From Sipunculus nudus (lineage: Eukaryota > Annelida > Sipuncula > Golfingiida > Sipunculidae): a stretch of DNA of 64,000 bases. Position 1 is the stretch's first letter; every line of letters begins with the position of its first letter. The notes below the pieces were generated by a model. The model saw nothing but the letters and a program-made list of their open reading frames with translations, made no database searches and was not told the DNA's origin. Below are positions 45,221 through 57,460 of this stretch, piece after piece. The DNA lies in the NCBI GenBank assembly GCA_026874595.1, contig CM049309.1, forward strand, positions 74,136,426-74,200,425. Reading direction: 5' to 3'. The position numbers and the translations under genes were made by a program.

Positions 45221-45225
45221 ACTGG

Positions 45226-45384
45226 TATTGGTAATTGGGACCTATTCTGATATATTTCTTTATTAAATATTGTGATTTGTGGTTAATTTGTAAAATTTTA
45301 GGTAAATATAATTAAATCCACCGATTCACCTGCCTTATGTACTGGTATATACTGCATAGTTTAATCCCTGAGGGAAAGATTTCT
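45226..45384. other. Right flank of the LTR element
   Basis: Host DNA at the insertion site with no feature recognised. Confidence 0.4.
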
Positions 45385-45645
45385 ATAATGCCTCTGTGAT
45401 GGATGCATGAGCTTGTTTATCTATAAAGCTGTTAGTAAACACAGTGCACATGCCCATGTCAACAAACAAAACGCACGTGCGCCGAGGTCGATGAAACACA
45501 CTTTCTGTTGTTTGGCGAGTGTGTGTGAAACAACACTATCGTAAGTCATTTCCAAAGCTTTGTTTCCTCTGATTTGCCAAAAGATGGGCTGGCTGGTCTC
45601 TCTAGGATTACGATCGGCGACCATTTTGGCCGGATCCCCCACATG
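45385..45645 (-). repeat. Dispersed repeat family E, copy 3 (inverted)
   Basis: The minus strand aligns with 17,640-17,910 over most of its length (GTCGCCGATCGTAATCCT, GGCAAATCAGAGGAAAC, ACGATAGTG, TTTACTAACAGC, GCATCCATCACAG). It also contains a 73-codon minus frame starting MGDPAKMVADRN. The frame is not conserved in the other copies, so it is not called as a gene. Confidence 0.65.
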
Positions 45646-46098
45646 TTATAACTCGTGGATATAAACGGACAGCCTGTACACTGTGAGACCGGCGCTTTTT
45701 TGTTCGAGAGATAACCTTTATCTTAATTCACGTCTGATATAGAAATAGGCCCCATTAAAATAATGGCTTTTCCAACCATTCTTACCATATAATAACCTCA
45801 ACCGGTATTTCTAATGGCAGATCCAAACACGTGCACAGGGTCAATTTGAAGCAGGGTTTAGGTAGTTCAACAGGATGATATTTCAATAATTTTCTAACGG
45901 GAGTTCTTGATCAATATCTTACTATTTATAATGTTTCTAGAAAAGCCGTGTTCAGACGGCGAGTGTTAGTGCTTTTCCGTCAAATAATGTTTCCTCCTTA
46001 TGTTTCAGTTTCCAGAATCATATTCATGGTTTTTATATTTCAAAATTTGCTTCTCATGCCTCTATTTTCTATAATAAATTTAATAAGTAGCGTTGCCG
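45646..46098. other. Intergenic DNA, nothing recognised
   Basis: No feature seen. Confidence 0.4.
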
Positions 46099-46192
46099 GA
46101 TATAAACATCACGATTTGCTGCATGTCATATATTGTTACACTTGTACAAAATCTTGATGTTTATATCAGGAAATGTGTCATATATTGTTACA
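46099..46192. repeat. Interleaved inverted and direct repeat
   Basis: GATATAAACATCACGATTTG (46,099-46,118) is inverted, with mismatches, at 46,148-46,167. The 16-base GTCATATATTGTTACA at 46,125-46,140 recurs in direct orientation at 46,177-46,192. The block looks like a partial duplication with one segment inverted. Confidence 0.75.
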
Positions 46193-46494
46193 CATTTTTC
46201 ATGTATAGAAAAAGCTTATTTGACAAAAGAAATACCGGATTCCCCCCCACCCTCCCGGACCAGAGGACCTATTTTAGGATTTTTTCTTTAGTCTTACGGG
46301 ATTGGAACCTCCCTTTTCCAAAATCCTAGTTCCACCCATGCAGGTGGTACCAATACACAGGTTTTGCTGTATATTAAAATACTCAAACACGCTGAGAGCT
46401 ACCACACTAATATATTCAATATAAATGTGCGTGTGTTGCACGACCTGAATAACAAACATGTATACCATTGTAATGCCAAATGGTGATGCGAGTC

Positions 46495-46700
46495 AATAAA
46501 GTGTACGCCCCCCGAGACAGGCGTCGTGCTCGATCACGAATCAGTGTGCATCAAGACCGGTCGATCGATGCCTGTACCTTAACCGCCATTTGTGAAAGCT
46601 ATTGTCCATCGTATCGTGTAGTTATAGCTATGTCTGCGGCAATCAGGTTTTTATTCATGTCGTAAATGTTCTTTATGATTTTCCGAGGTACATTATTGGA
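46495..46700 (+). repeat. Dispersed repeat family D, copy 3 (diverged)
   Basis: Matches to 27,060-27,230 include GAGACAGGCGTCGTGC, TCGATCGATGCCTGTAC, the CATTTGTGAAAG region, TATTGTCCATCGT and GTCGTAAATGTTCT. Confidence 0.55.
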
Positions 46701-46970
46701 AGGTTTGAGTGGAAGAGTTCATGCGGACTAATATATACAGAACTATATGTTTTCATAAGTGCGAACCTTTATACGGCAACGGCGGGGTCGTTCAGAATCA
46801 GCTGTTGGTAATTTACCGTAAGCTATATTCAAAAAGATACAGTTGTATATGAAATATGAGTTTTTTAACAGAGTAATAAAGATGACTGCAGAGATCTCTG
46901 TCTGACAATGAGCTCAGGTTATATAAACCTGACTTTAGTTCTGACATTCTGACACTGCATGATTAAACAA

Positions 46971-46974
<4 letters not shown>

Positions 46975-47060
<86 letters not shown>
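46975..47060. repeat. (TA)n array
   Basis: About 86 bp of TA dinucleotides with one interruption near 47,021. Confidence 0.95.
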
Positions 47061-47064
<4 letters not shown>

Positions 47065-47077
47065 ATATTTTATATGT

Positions 47078-47197
47078 TATTAACCGGATTGTTCTGTATA
47101 TTTCCTTCGTATTGGCCTGAGGGTTGCGTTTCGGCCGAGGATATATCCACCCGATCGAAGGCCAGTACTAATTGAATACCTAACAAGCCGGTTCATA
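47078..47197. repeat. Short fold-back (22-bp arms)
   Basis: 47,078-47,099 and 47,176-47,197 are inverted copies at 18 of 22 positions (both contain AACCGG and TTGTT). A further TGGCC/GGCCA pair lies inside. The structure lies just after a TA array. Confidence 0.6.
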
Positions 47198-47449
47198 ATA
47201 GTTTTATTAAATGGCCACGCATGTCATCAACATAACCAGTCGTGTACAGTCACTCAATTTTCACAAAGCACTCAAGTAAAACACTTAAAAAGCGCACACG
47301 CGACAGCACATTCACAAAATACGGGGTATGCTTTGTTCCCGTTTTATTTCCCAGCCGACCGGTAACGTCACACGTCACGTTACGATTTCATTTTGGAAGG
47401 TATGTCGTTCAGCACAGTGACGTCACATGAATCATTTTGTTCGTCGATT

Positions 47450-47818
47450 TCATTCTGACACGTTGCTGGGCATTCGAAACATCTCGCCATATCTCGCGAG
47501 ACACTCGATATGAGCCTCGGATGTATTAATGGCCCTAGGATACCCCAACGACACGGGTATTTTCTGCCCCGGAAGTAAGGCGAACAACACCCGCGTTTTA
47601 ATATCAAATATTCCCTCAAAAACTTCATCCCGAAGCATTGAATAAGCAAGAACCGTTGAACGGCAATAAATATTGTTAATAAACTTTTTATTAGCTTTAT
47701 AATAAGATATTTCATCTTGCCGCACGGCGTCTTTGTGTATGCCATGCAACAAGGCAAAGAACGAAACAGCACGAGAATATTGTTCACGCCAGTAAGCGTT
47801 CAATTGGCGTACCAGCTA
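47450..47818 (-). CDS. Unrecognised minus-strand open frame, possible exon or repeat-derived ORF
   Basis: The minus-strand frame begins after a stop near 47,816 and reads to 47,450, about 120 codons. The visible part starts NAYWREQYSRAVSFFALLHG and ends CLARYGEMFRMPSNVSE. Its amino-acid composition is balanced and not low-complexity, unlike most other frames here. No ATG start is present, so it would have to be an internal exon or part of a decayed element. An overlapping 135-codon frame (47,380-47,787) uses another phase. I do not recognise a family. Confidence 0.25.
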
Positions 47819-48051
47819 GCGTCAACTTTATCCTAATGCAGCAAAACTAGGCAAAACTACCGCAGTGCAAAACATACATGAGGTGCAAGTAATCTACGAG
47901 TCTCTCGCCATATATTCCTTCAAAATAATCAATAATATCAATTACATGTAGAGCGTATCTCTTTTAATGTTGGTTTGTTTTTAATCAACCAATGACGCGG
48001 CCTTGACCTTCACCGAACTACTTCCATGGCTGCGCCCTTGATACATCCGAG
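47819..48051. other. Intergenic DNA, nothing recognised
   Basis: No feature seen. Confidence 0.4.
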
Positions 48052-48440
48052 CACACTGCGCAGACTCGGACTCTCAAGAGTACGACACTGCTGTCAGGGG
48101 TTTGTCGGAGTCAAAATCTGACTCCAACAGTGCACCGTGCGGCATCAACATGTACACTGACAGCGGAAATACACAAGTGCTGAAATGGAGCCAATGTAGT
48201 CCGTTAAAATGAGTTGGATTTTGTGTAAAGTAGTTATATATATCATGTAAAACGAATTTACTTTGGGACTCTTTTGCCTTATTTATGCTGAAATACCGTG
48301 GATGGCTTCTTATCGGCTCTGCTGGACAGTACATTCCTCCATGGCCGGTATACACTTTCCGTGTCTATGGCTGCGTTTTGCGTTTGTTAGACATCAGTTA
48401 CGTCACAAAGACGTCAGAGAGTCCGAGCCTGCGCAGTGTG
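48052..48440. repeat. 24-bp inverted repeat, 341-bp spacer
   Basis: 48,052-48,075 (CACACTGCGCAGACTCGG and 6 more bases) and 48,417-48,440 are inverted copies with one mismatch. The spacer has no gene. It may be a small MITE with short termini or a remnant of one. Confidence 0.6.
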
Positions 48441-50606
48441 GGGTACTGGGACGTACTATAGGTATAATATATACGGGGATGAACTTCAGCAAGTTAAGAG
48501 GATCCACAATTTTAGCTCAGGTGACTATAAGCTGATAAGTAATCCGGTATATGTGCTGTAGTTATGGTTAATTGTCCGTCCGTCCGTTAATTTCCTGTTA
48601 AACAATTAAAGAGAATTTGGTACCAGGCTACACTTGTTAAGTAGTTCGGTCCTTCCCACAGTGCCCAAAAAGAAAAGATTCGTTTTGAGTAGAAACGACC
48701 TCTGGCGGAAGGGTGACATCCGAGGTCAGCATCCGAATTCGGCCGAGGAATTCCGAGTGGTTGCTGGGTTGATATGAACCCACTATATTAAATATGTGTA
48801 TATCACGCACGGGCATTGATATGTACCTTGAATGAAATGTAATATCACGTATGCCGGGGCTTTGAATAATTTGTGATAACCTAATTCACCTGTGTGATAA
48901 CATATTTGATAAAATATATGCTTGTACAGTTGTAACACCATACCTTATCAATATCCATCGTGCCTATAATTTGAAGTGAAAAAAAATGTAAAATGTACAA
49001 AGCTTTTTTTTCAGTTTCCGTATTCGTATCAATATCTACATAACTAAACCTAGAAAGATGCAGCGCTGTTTAACCTGGTCCGAAACAGTATCCGGCTGCG
49101 CTAATACACATTTATTCCAAAACCAACAAAATATCGTTCTACGGACTCTGGGGAAAAATGATCCTTGAAAATAGGAGCGGTGATTTTTTTTATATGGCCC
49201 AAACCCTCAATTTCTGAATAAAGAATTTACTGTCCCATTTTTTTTAAGTGTTTTAGCAATATATTAAAAAAAAATCATAAAAATACAAATACTGTATACA
49301 TAGGTAACCGGAAATGACATCGAGTCTAGGGCACTGATCGAGGGAAGGATCGATATCCTTCAAAAGCAGCACAGTTAACGGACATCTTGAAAAAGACAGC
49401 GCACACAGTGTGTGTGTGTGTGTGTATGTGTTGGGGTGGGGGCTCAGCCTTCTTAAAACCATTATATGCAATTCATTTTTGTAGCGATGTAAAAAATACA
49501 TAGGCTATGAACTGTAAATTTATAACAGTTATTAATCTATGTCCGCCAGCGTATATCTGTATATGCGTGAAATATCATTCTTATAATTTTGTTACTATTG
49601 TGTTCAAACGTGTGCGTCAGCGTATATGCGTACCTGCGTGAAAATCGCTACAGGAGCTATTAAGAACTGCTTGACCAACTGTACCATTATATATATGTGT
49701 GTGTGTGTGTGTGCGCGCGCGCGCTTCTGCCAGTTCATGCATATGTATATATACGCATATACGCGCGCATGCAACATGGCTGTAACGTAACACATTTATA
49801 TTCAAACTCTTTAAGCACCCCTCTGTTACCATTAAGGGGCAGCTTGAAGTAGCATGCATGAGTACTTAATTAAAATGAGCCTAAAGTAAGTGAACTAGAA
49901 TACCGATCTCTTTTTCATGTCCAGCTAAGGTAAATTTATCATGTCCTTTGTTTCCTACATGTATTTAATCCAACAGGACATGAAAGTCAAAGGATTATAT
50001 TGATGAGGTAAATAAAATTAGGTACATTATTTGATGTTTATCGTTAATAGGCCCCGAACAGTGCAGGAAAGTAAATCCGGCTTTAAAAAATTCTTAAAAC
50101 GGGGGTTGTTACCGCCATGGTCATACAGGTTACATATAAAAAAAATATGCATAAAGAAAACAGTTTCTTCGCCATATAATGGGCGATGAGGAGGAATGTA
50201 TCTTTAGTCTCTACGGACATGTATGTTATTAGATCATATATAACGTGTTTACTTGCCATATTAGAATAATTTTATTCCTCACTGTAATACCATGATGATA
50301 ATCGAAGGCTCCGCATTTTTCAGCCAGAGTGATGTAACAGCTGTCGGCTGAAGGATTTGTCAATAGACTATATATATACCGCCCGCCTTGGGTGTACAGA
50401 GCGCTGACATTTTATATAAATGTTGTGCGTTCTCTCCAAAGGTGGTCATAGCAGGAGTTCACATTATTCATTTTATATTTTTATATACCAAAATATGCAT
50501 TGAATATTTTTTTTAGAATATCGTTTACATGGTCCTTCTTGCAAACCACATATTGTCAACCAGAGATTATATTAATTCATCAAATGAGTGACAGTTATAT
50601 ATAAAA

Positions 50607-50609
<3 letters not shown>
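48441..50609. other. Intergenic DNA with small microsatellites
   Basis: No gene seen. About 49,136-49,190 is a short inverted match to family B (CTACGGACTCTGGGG). (TG)n runs lie at about 49,409-49,430, and a (TG)n-(CG)n run with alternating purine/pyrimidine at about 49,691-49,724 could adopt Z-DNA. Confidence 0.5.

Positions 50610-50641
<32 letters not shown>
50610..50641. repeat. (TA)n array
   Basis: About 32 bp of TA dinucleotides. Confidence 0.95.
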
Positions 50642-50644
<3 letters not shown>

Positions 50645-53216
50645 GATTTTTTTTTTCAAAAATCATGTATATAAGAGCATAAGAACATTCATTCGCCGTA
50701 TATACACAATGGTCATGTCCGTGGATAGGCTAATTAGTTCTATCACCAAGTGGTCCATAAAACGCAAAGTCGCACATATCTGGCAGCCACCACGACTGAT
50801 CTAGACGAAACTGAATTAGGCGGTATATGCTCCGCCACGTATATCGATTTTCATGTTACCGGAAAATAAGGATCTAATCATGCCCGCAAGCAGACTCAGT
50901 ACGTTTTACCGTTTCTCTACTTAACGATGTCTCATAAATCTCATTAAACTTTTCGTGATGCTCCTCCTTTGTATATACGTAATGTACAGGAGTTAACCAT
51001 AACAGATCATCATAACATTCCCTGAGTTTCGGGACCTCGTAAAAACTTTTTCCACGTAGTCAAATGTGGAAAAAAATAATTTACTGATTTCATTCATGTT
51101 TACAATAAACCCTAGCAAATACGATCAATATGAACAAAGCAATGTAATAACCTCAGTGGGTTTCACCGAAAGGAGAACAGAATTTTTGTAGTTTGATCAG
51201 AAAAAGGGAATTCGCAGCATATGAAACTGAACGTGGCGTGTTATAACAGTACTATTGCTGCCATAGCGTACGTAACGTTTGGCACTGATACAAGATGTTC
51301 TGGTACTGGCTTTAAGCTAACATTTTGTAAGGAAATAATGCTTCCTAATGAAATCTTTGATGTAGAAAAGTGTCAAGGTATCTTATCCGCAGATGAAGTG
51401 TAATGTTGAATGAATGTAATCAAAATATCTGTAAATACTTGCAAGAACATCGATATGTATAAATTAATGCCTAACATGGCAAATATTGCAGTACTAGGTA
51501 TAAGTTTCAGGAATAATATTCACAGTGCTGCGAGGGGCTCACGAGTCCTTCCTTTTGTTAGTTTCATTTAATGTGCCCTTGAAAAGTATCAACAGGGCAC
51601 CCCAACTAAATACAAACCTATGACCATACCAGAAAGGGATTCTAGGCCGCTAGAGAGAAAACGTTTAATGATATGGACATTTTTCAATGTCTTACCAAAA
51701 TACGCATTTGACCGTACAAAGAATAATAACAGAATAAAATTATTATATATATTATATATGTTACTCTGATTTTGATTTAATGTAAGCACCATTGAAGACA
51801 CAACATACCTCTAATAATAAGAATCAATGTCTGTAACCTCAAAGATAATTGTTCTCAACATACTTTTAGGGTCACGCATGAGTTTTCAAGACATTTTATT
51901 TCTAAATGCCTTTCCTCCAATTTTTTAAGGAAACTCTCGTTTTTATTTTTTTTTACATTTATACCAGAAGGTATTTTTATTTGGATTTATATATACCTAA
52001 CACCGGTTCATTCAATAAAACTAAGATTAGAATAGAAAATATAATCCGTAAAAAAGAAAATTAATCTTGCTGATAAAATGGCAGGTAACTTAAAAGTTCA
52101 AGTTATAATGAAGGGTTGACTAGAATAGTTTCAATTATGACCACTAGATGGCATTGATAACCAACTGAGGTTTTATTAAGATCATACACGCTGTGAATTC
52201 AAGCACCTCATTTGTACCCCGTAGTGTCAACCTGTATCCCTTGTTGACAGCTAGTTTTATGGAACCTGGTTGTTCATTTTTCGGTGTAAGATAATATTCA
52301 CGACAAGAGACACAACTCAAAGTTTAAAGAAGAATGCCAATGAAGCAGAGCAAAAACATGTCCTAGTTTTATACAAAAAAAAATCATTAATAAGGTGAAA
52401 AATACTTAAACGTATGGTTCTGAGGCACCGCGCGTCAAATTAACCCCCCCCCCCCCCCGCGCATGAAAAATTTTGATTTTGATTTTCAATAGAAACTTAC
52501 CAATATTGAGCTCCAGCCGTTTGGACATTCCTTTCAAGAGGATAAAATAATACAATTTTGATAAGATTTCTTTTTATTAAGTAGTGCTTTTATCTGTTTA
52601 GCAAAACAATTCTGTTTTTTCATGCTTTCCCTGATCATATGACAGTTTTATCGAAACATACAAAAAAAAGGTTAAAACAATCGCCCTCACACTGATTTCT
52701 GAAAAAAAAAAGTGCCTGAGAAGCCAGCCCTTTTTTGCCTTACATTGTGATTGTACATGACAGGAAGCGTCGTAGAAATCCCATTATATAGGTAAAGAAC
52801 GTTGTATGTTTTTTTAAAATGTCACTATAACAGGTCAAACATGATAACATAATTTTTCTGAAATTATTCCTTATATTTGTCTCCCATTCTCTTTCTGGAT
52901 TTGTTTCAATAAATTTGCATATTTTCAAATTCCTTATTCTCAAATTATAGTGTTTCCCTGACAGCTTTAATTTCGGCATGGGTGCGTATATAGATGTGAT
53001 AGTTGATAATAATGCAGAATTTTCAATGGAATGACTGAATGAGCAAAAAAAATATATCACAGATTAGTGCCCCAATAGGCCATCAATGATAAAGTGGAAT
53101 CCATACCATCCGAGTTCGAGTGCAAGTCCGAGTCCAGGCGGACAATTACTAATATACTCACATGCAGTGCAAAACATGTGATATCGGTATGCTGAAATTT
53201 GAAAATAAATGATGAA

Positions 53217-53219
<3 letters not shown>
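50642..53219. other. Intergenic DNA, nothing recognised
   Basis: About 2.6 kb of AT-rich DNA. A 15-base C run lies at 52,444-52,458. Frames up to 106 codons (52,740-53,060, minus) lack motifs and are not called. Confidence 0.5.

Positions 53220-53269
<50 letters not shown>
53220..53269. repeat. (TA)n array
   Basis: About 50 bp of TA dinucleotides. Confidence 0.95.
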
Positions 53270-53271
<2 letters not shown>

Positions 53272-55241
53272 AATATGCATAATGCAAAATAAAAGAAGAA
53301 TTTTGACATAATCAACGAAGAATTTTATATAGGCCAAACAAAAACAAGATGTTTGCAACCGCCGAGCAATCACAAGAAAAACCTGACAAGGACTTAAATT
53401 GTGATTAAATTTTATCTTTTGAAAATTAGCCATATTGGTGATCTAGTCAAACAAAAATATGGCAGAAGAAAAGAAAACAAATTTAAATTTGAAATCCACC
53501 GTTTTGCACTCATGGGCTCCTAAGAAGGTTCATCCACAGACATTTTTTACCAAAATACGGATAAAGAAATAAACTCATCAATCCCTATAAGCCTCCCTGA
53601 GGATCAATTGTTATGGTCAATGTGCAACTATTATTGCAGCTTTTAGCGCAAACAAAGAAATTTAATTCATTCATGAAGGTTTAATTTTAAATGGATTATA
53701 ACTTGATTGTGTTGTTCATATGCTGCATTTCAAGATTTGCAGCACGTTTATGTATCCTTTCTGTAGATTTGGAGAAGAAAAATGGAAAAAAATATTTTGT
53801 CTCTACACGAAAAGTATATCGTAGGTTTTTTTTTTTTTAATTTTGGATATAAGAGTCCGAAAACAATTTTATTTATTTTTCTTTTTTTCTGTTTTCTTTT
53901 GATGAGATGGAGGGAGAGGGACCTGCATGGACCATTTATACTTGACTCCTCTTACAATGGCAGTACACTGGTGCATATTTCCATTAACTGACGTCTATGG
54001 ATAATCCCGTGAACCTTTTTACAAAATAGGCCAGAAGACGCCCACCCCACCACACACCAGATGTTCTTTTTGTTTATATTCAAGTGTATATAAGATTTTG
54101 GGTACCCTCCAACATTTTCCGAACGCATTCATGCAGCAAGAATACCTGTTAGCAAGTCAGGCGATACAGGGTTTTAGAAAGGGCGTTTTACAACTAATGA
54201 CTTATAGTTATAGGACCTTTCCCTTACAGGAATTACCTACAGTTTAGTAATATGTATTAAGAGTAACCAGATATCACATATATTATAACCTATTATTAAT
54301 GGTAGATAAACAGCTGGCTTTTACAGTACATCCATGCTGCGCACCGAAAATATTAATACGTCACTGCATGCGTTGCCCATGTGCTCGATTTAATTATTAA
54401 TAACCGATCCACCTTTAAAGGTCAAATTTTCTCTTCCTCAACTTACGCTATAATGCTCTCGACGCCAATACCAGGACCTTATTGGTCCCATGATCATAAC
54501 AAATTTGCAATATGGCGTCTGACATTCCCTTGGGGAAAGGAGAGAGATGCGGTTGAAGAGTTGGACGGGCGGTAAATCGATGTGACAAAGAAACTACAGC
54601 TGACATTCAGTAAACCAATCCGGACAAGCCGAATATTGGGCAGTGGAACACGTCATCACTCAAAATGTCAGCTCTACCCTGCATACTTTTTTTCAAATGA
54701 AATTCTTTTAATTTACACTTGCGTCTTATATCTCAAGAATTAAAATTTTAAGCTTTACAAATTTTATTTTATTTTACCCCTCTTATTCTTCCTTTTTTAT
54801 AAGATACTTTAATTTTTTATTAAAACCATTTAAAATTCCATTTTTGCGATTGAACAAAATATGAAAGAGAAAGATCAGGATTACAATATGAGATATTGTC
54901 TTATAGTTTATTAATATTATCACTAGATGAGCGGCTTGGTATAACTATAGGTGCTTTCATTATTTGACTTTTAACAGTTTTTATCAAATGTTTATATAAT
55001 GTTAAAGTGCATGTCTCTTCATCTTGAAAATATTTCGGTTACACGGTTCTAACTTTCTTTCTAAAATTATTTGGGGTTGGGGATATAGTGATGCACAAGT
55101 GAAGTCTGTCCCCTAAATGCTAATATATAGAATCACCAAGCGATCTCGGATCTCTCTGTACTGGAACAGACGGTTTTGTAACATATAACGTCTTAGCATG
55201 AATCTATCGCAGCAGAACGTGACAGATGGCTCACACACAAA
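53270..55241. other. Intergenic DNA, nothing recognised
   Basis: No recognisable gene or repeat. A 64-codon frame at 54,381-54,575 has no motif. Confidence 0.5.
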
Positions 55242-55264
55242 TATATATATATATATATTAATCA

Positions 55265-56080
55265 AATTAATCAAATGCAAATGCAGCTGTAATTAAAAAG
55301 TTTAATAAAATAAAGTTAAAATGCAAATGCAAAAAAAATCATATTAATAGGCAAATACGATTGCATTCGCAAATGCACTTACAAATGCATTTGCCTTTGA
55401 ACTCTATATTTGGTTACAAAGCACAAAATGGAGTCGGCTTTCCTTAAATTGTATTGATATATTAACAATATAGTGAATTTTGTTTATTCTGCCTTGAATA
55501 TGTATTACAGGTGTATTGTGTCAAGATATTTAATTGATTGTTAAAAATTATGCACCAATATATTATGCCCACAAGGGTGTCCGAATTGACATTACAGCAT
55601 CAGTAACTATATACATCAGTCGCCCATTACATCTGGTGTACATCAGTAGTTCCAATCTTTTATTATCAAGTTAAAAATGTTTGAAATAGTAATATCAGCA
55701 TCAGCATATAGCATGATGACCTGTAAAAACTGCTCATGTCATTTGTAGTCATCACAGAACTGCTCAAATGCCAGTTGAACCATGAGGCAAGGAATCCCTG
55801 CTCTACACAAGCAGATTACACATCCTGTGCCACCTGCTATCAATTACAATCTATATGGAACTGCTGAACCTTGGCATAATATGTTATTTAAGTATTGTCC
55901 CGTGATTCGAAAAGCCTTTTTTGTATTGATACAAGAAAGCATTTTATTAATTCCATTTGTATTTGAAAATCAAATGTTTCATATTCTGAATTTAAATGCA
56001 AATGCAAAGCTACTGGTAGCTCTGCATTTCAATGCAAATGCGACATTTTCTAAATGTAAATGCATTTGCATTTGAACCCA
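55265..56080. promoter_or_regulatory. Two clusters of POU-type octamer motifs
   Basis: ATGCAAAT or its complement occurs at 55,275-55,282, 55,321-55,328, 55,996-56,003, 56,032-56,039 and 56,064-56,071, with several near-matches (for example around 55,370-55,395). Each cluster ends in a TTTGAAC motif. A hairpin with 14-base arms (56,000-56,013 and 56,016-56,029, 13 of 14 pairs) lies in the right cluster. The clusters could be binding sites for POU-domain factors, or the two ends of an old element whose units contain ATGCAA repeats. Confidence 0.35.
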
Positions 56081-56088
56081 ACCCTGTG

Positions 56089-56090
<2 letters not shown>

Positions 56091-56161
<71 letters not shown>
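56091..56161. repeat. (TA)n array
   Basis: About 71 bp of TA dinucleotides. Confidence 0.95.
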
Positions 56162-56164
<3 letters not shown>

Positions 56165-56679
56165 TTGCGACTGATGCTGTCTCTCCAAATTTCCCGCTGT
56201 GGTCTTGACGTCTGGGCCACCCCCGGTCGTCATTGTTTGCGTTAATTGTGTCAAGCGGTCTTGCCAAGCACTTTATCCTGTATTATCGAGGACAACAGAA
56301 AAAATGCGCACAGCAACCCATAACTGGTCAAGTGACTCGAACTGCCATAGTAAAGGGATAAACACTCGAAACGCGTCGAGGACTGATTATCATTTCTACA
56401 GGATAACCTGGCCACCTCCCAACAGCATTACATGAATTTGTGGAGTTATTATCGCTATCCGTCGGCGTACGTGCCATGAACTTTTGTATTACTAGTGAGC
56501 AACCGCGGACTTTCGTTAAACGTTGAACCGGACTTTTTATTATGATCTGTGAACTACTATGAACATCCTGTGATCACAGAATTGGACTGGACATCAGTTA
56601 AGTATGTATTTGTGTTACAGGGCATACCAGAGACTTTGTTAAGCTTAGCTTGGACTTAGTGTTAATCCTATAATTTCTA
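56162..56679. other. Unclassified sequence between a TA array and a LINE tail
   Basis: Less AT-rich than its surroundings, with ACTCGAAACGCGTCGAGG near 56,366. No frame or repeat partner was found in this window. Confidence 0.35.
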
Positions 56680-57460
56680 TTTGTTATTAATAATAATAAA
56701 TAATATAAAGTTTTTATAAAGCGCCAATTCTCCGATGGTCGGACTCGCAGCGCAATTCACACATACCCACATACAATTTTATGGAAATCTACTCCCAGTG
56801 CCTGACCAAAAATTGATGAATTTTAATTACCAAAAGCTTGCCGAAAGAGCTACGTTTTTAAATTCATTTAAATGATACAAGAGTTGGAGATTTTCTAAGT
56901 TGAATAGGAAGGGAATTCCAGACTTTTGGGGCTATGAAACGGAAGGAACGTTCACCGACTTTCATATTACACTTTGGTACTTTAAGAAGATTTCCGCATC
57001 GTACACAAAGGCCGATAGGTTATTATTACAGCTCAGTGTCATCAGCATAATTATGGAAAGAATAATCATGTGCAGATAATATGCGAGATAGGGGTTGTGA
57101 ATTTAAAGTGTACAATATAGGGCCTAACACGGATCTCTGAGCAACCCCGTACAACAAAGAACATGGATCTGATTTTCTACCGTCGACCATAACAGCTTGG
57201 GAACGATTGGCGAGGTATGAAGTAAACCATGAAAGCGCGGTTTCGTGTATACCAAAGGTAATTGTTAGTCTTTTAAGCAAAATGGAATGATCGAGCGTGT
57301 CAAACGCTGCACTTAGGTCCAACAATGCTAGGAGAGAAACGCGTCTCTCGTCTGTCGCAAGCAGACCACCCATGACGCTGAGTACGGCGGTAATTGTACA
57401 TATTGTATATAATACCACGATTATGATTAATAGAGAGCACCTTATGGCACACATAACGTC
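56680..57460 (-). pseudogene. Dead L2/CR1-like LINE, internally deleted
   Basis: On the minus strand RT runs from about 57,390: LLALLDLSAAFDTLDHSILL, then SYLANRSQAVMVDGRKSD, then GVAQRSVLGPILYTL (the usual PQGS is changed to AQRS), then FHNYADDTEL (about 57,030). The sequence then jumps to a typical LINE C-terminus (GERSFRFIAPKVWNSLPIQL, about 56,940), so the RT thumb and what follows it are deleted. The 3' end has a GGCGCTTTATAAA motif and an ATT-rich tail (about 56,686-56,735). The 5' half is absent. Confidence 0.85.

Noticed and set aside
45421-45642. 73-codon minus-strand gene starting MGDPAKMVADRN
   Set aside because: The same DNA is dispersed repeat family E, and the frame is not kept in the other copies.
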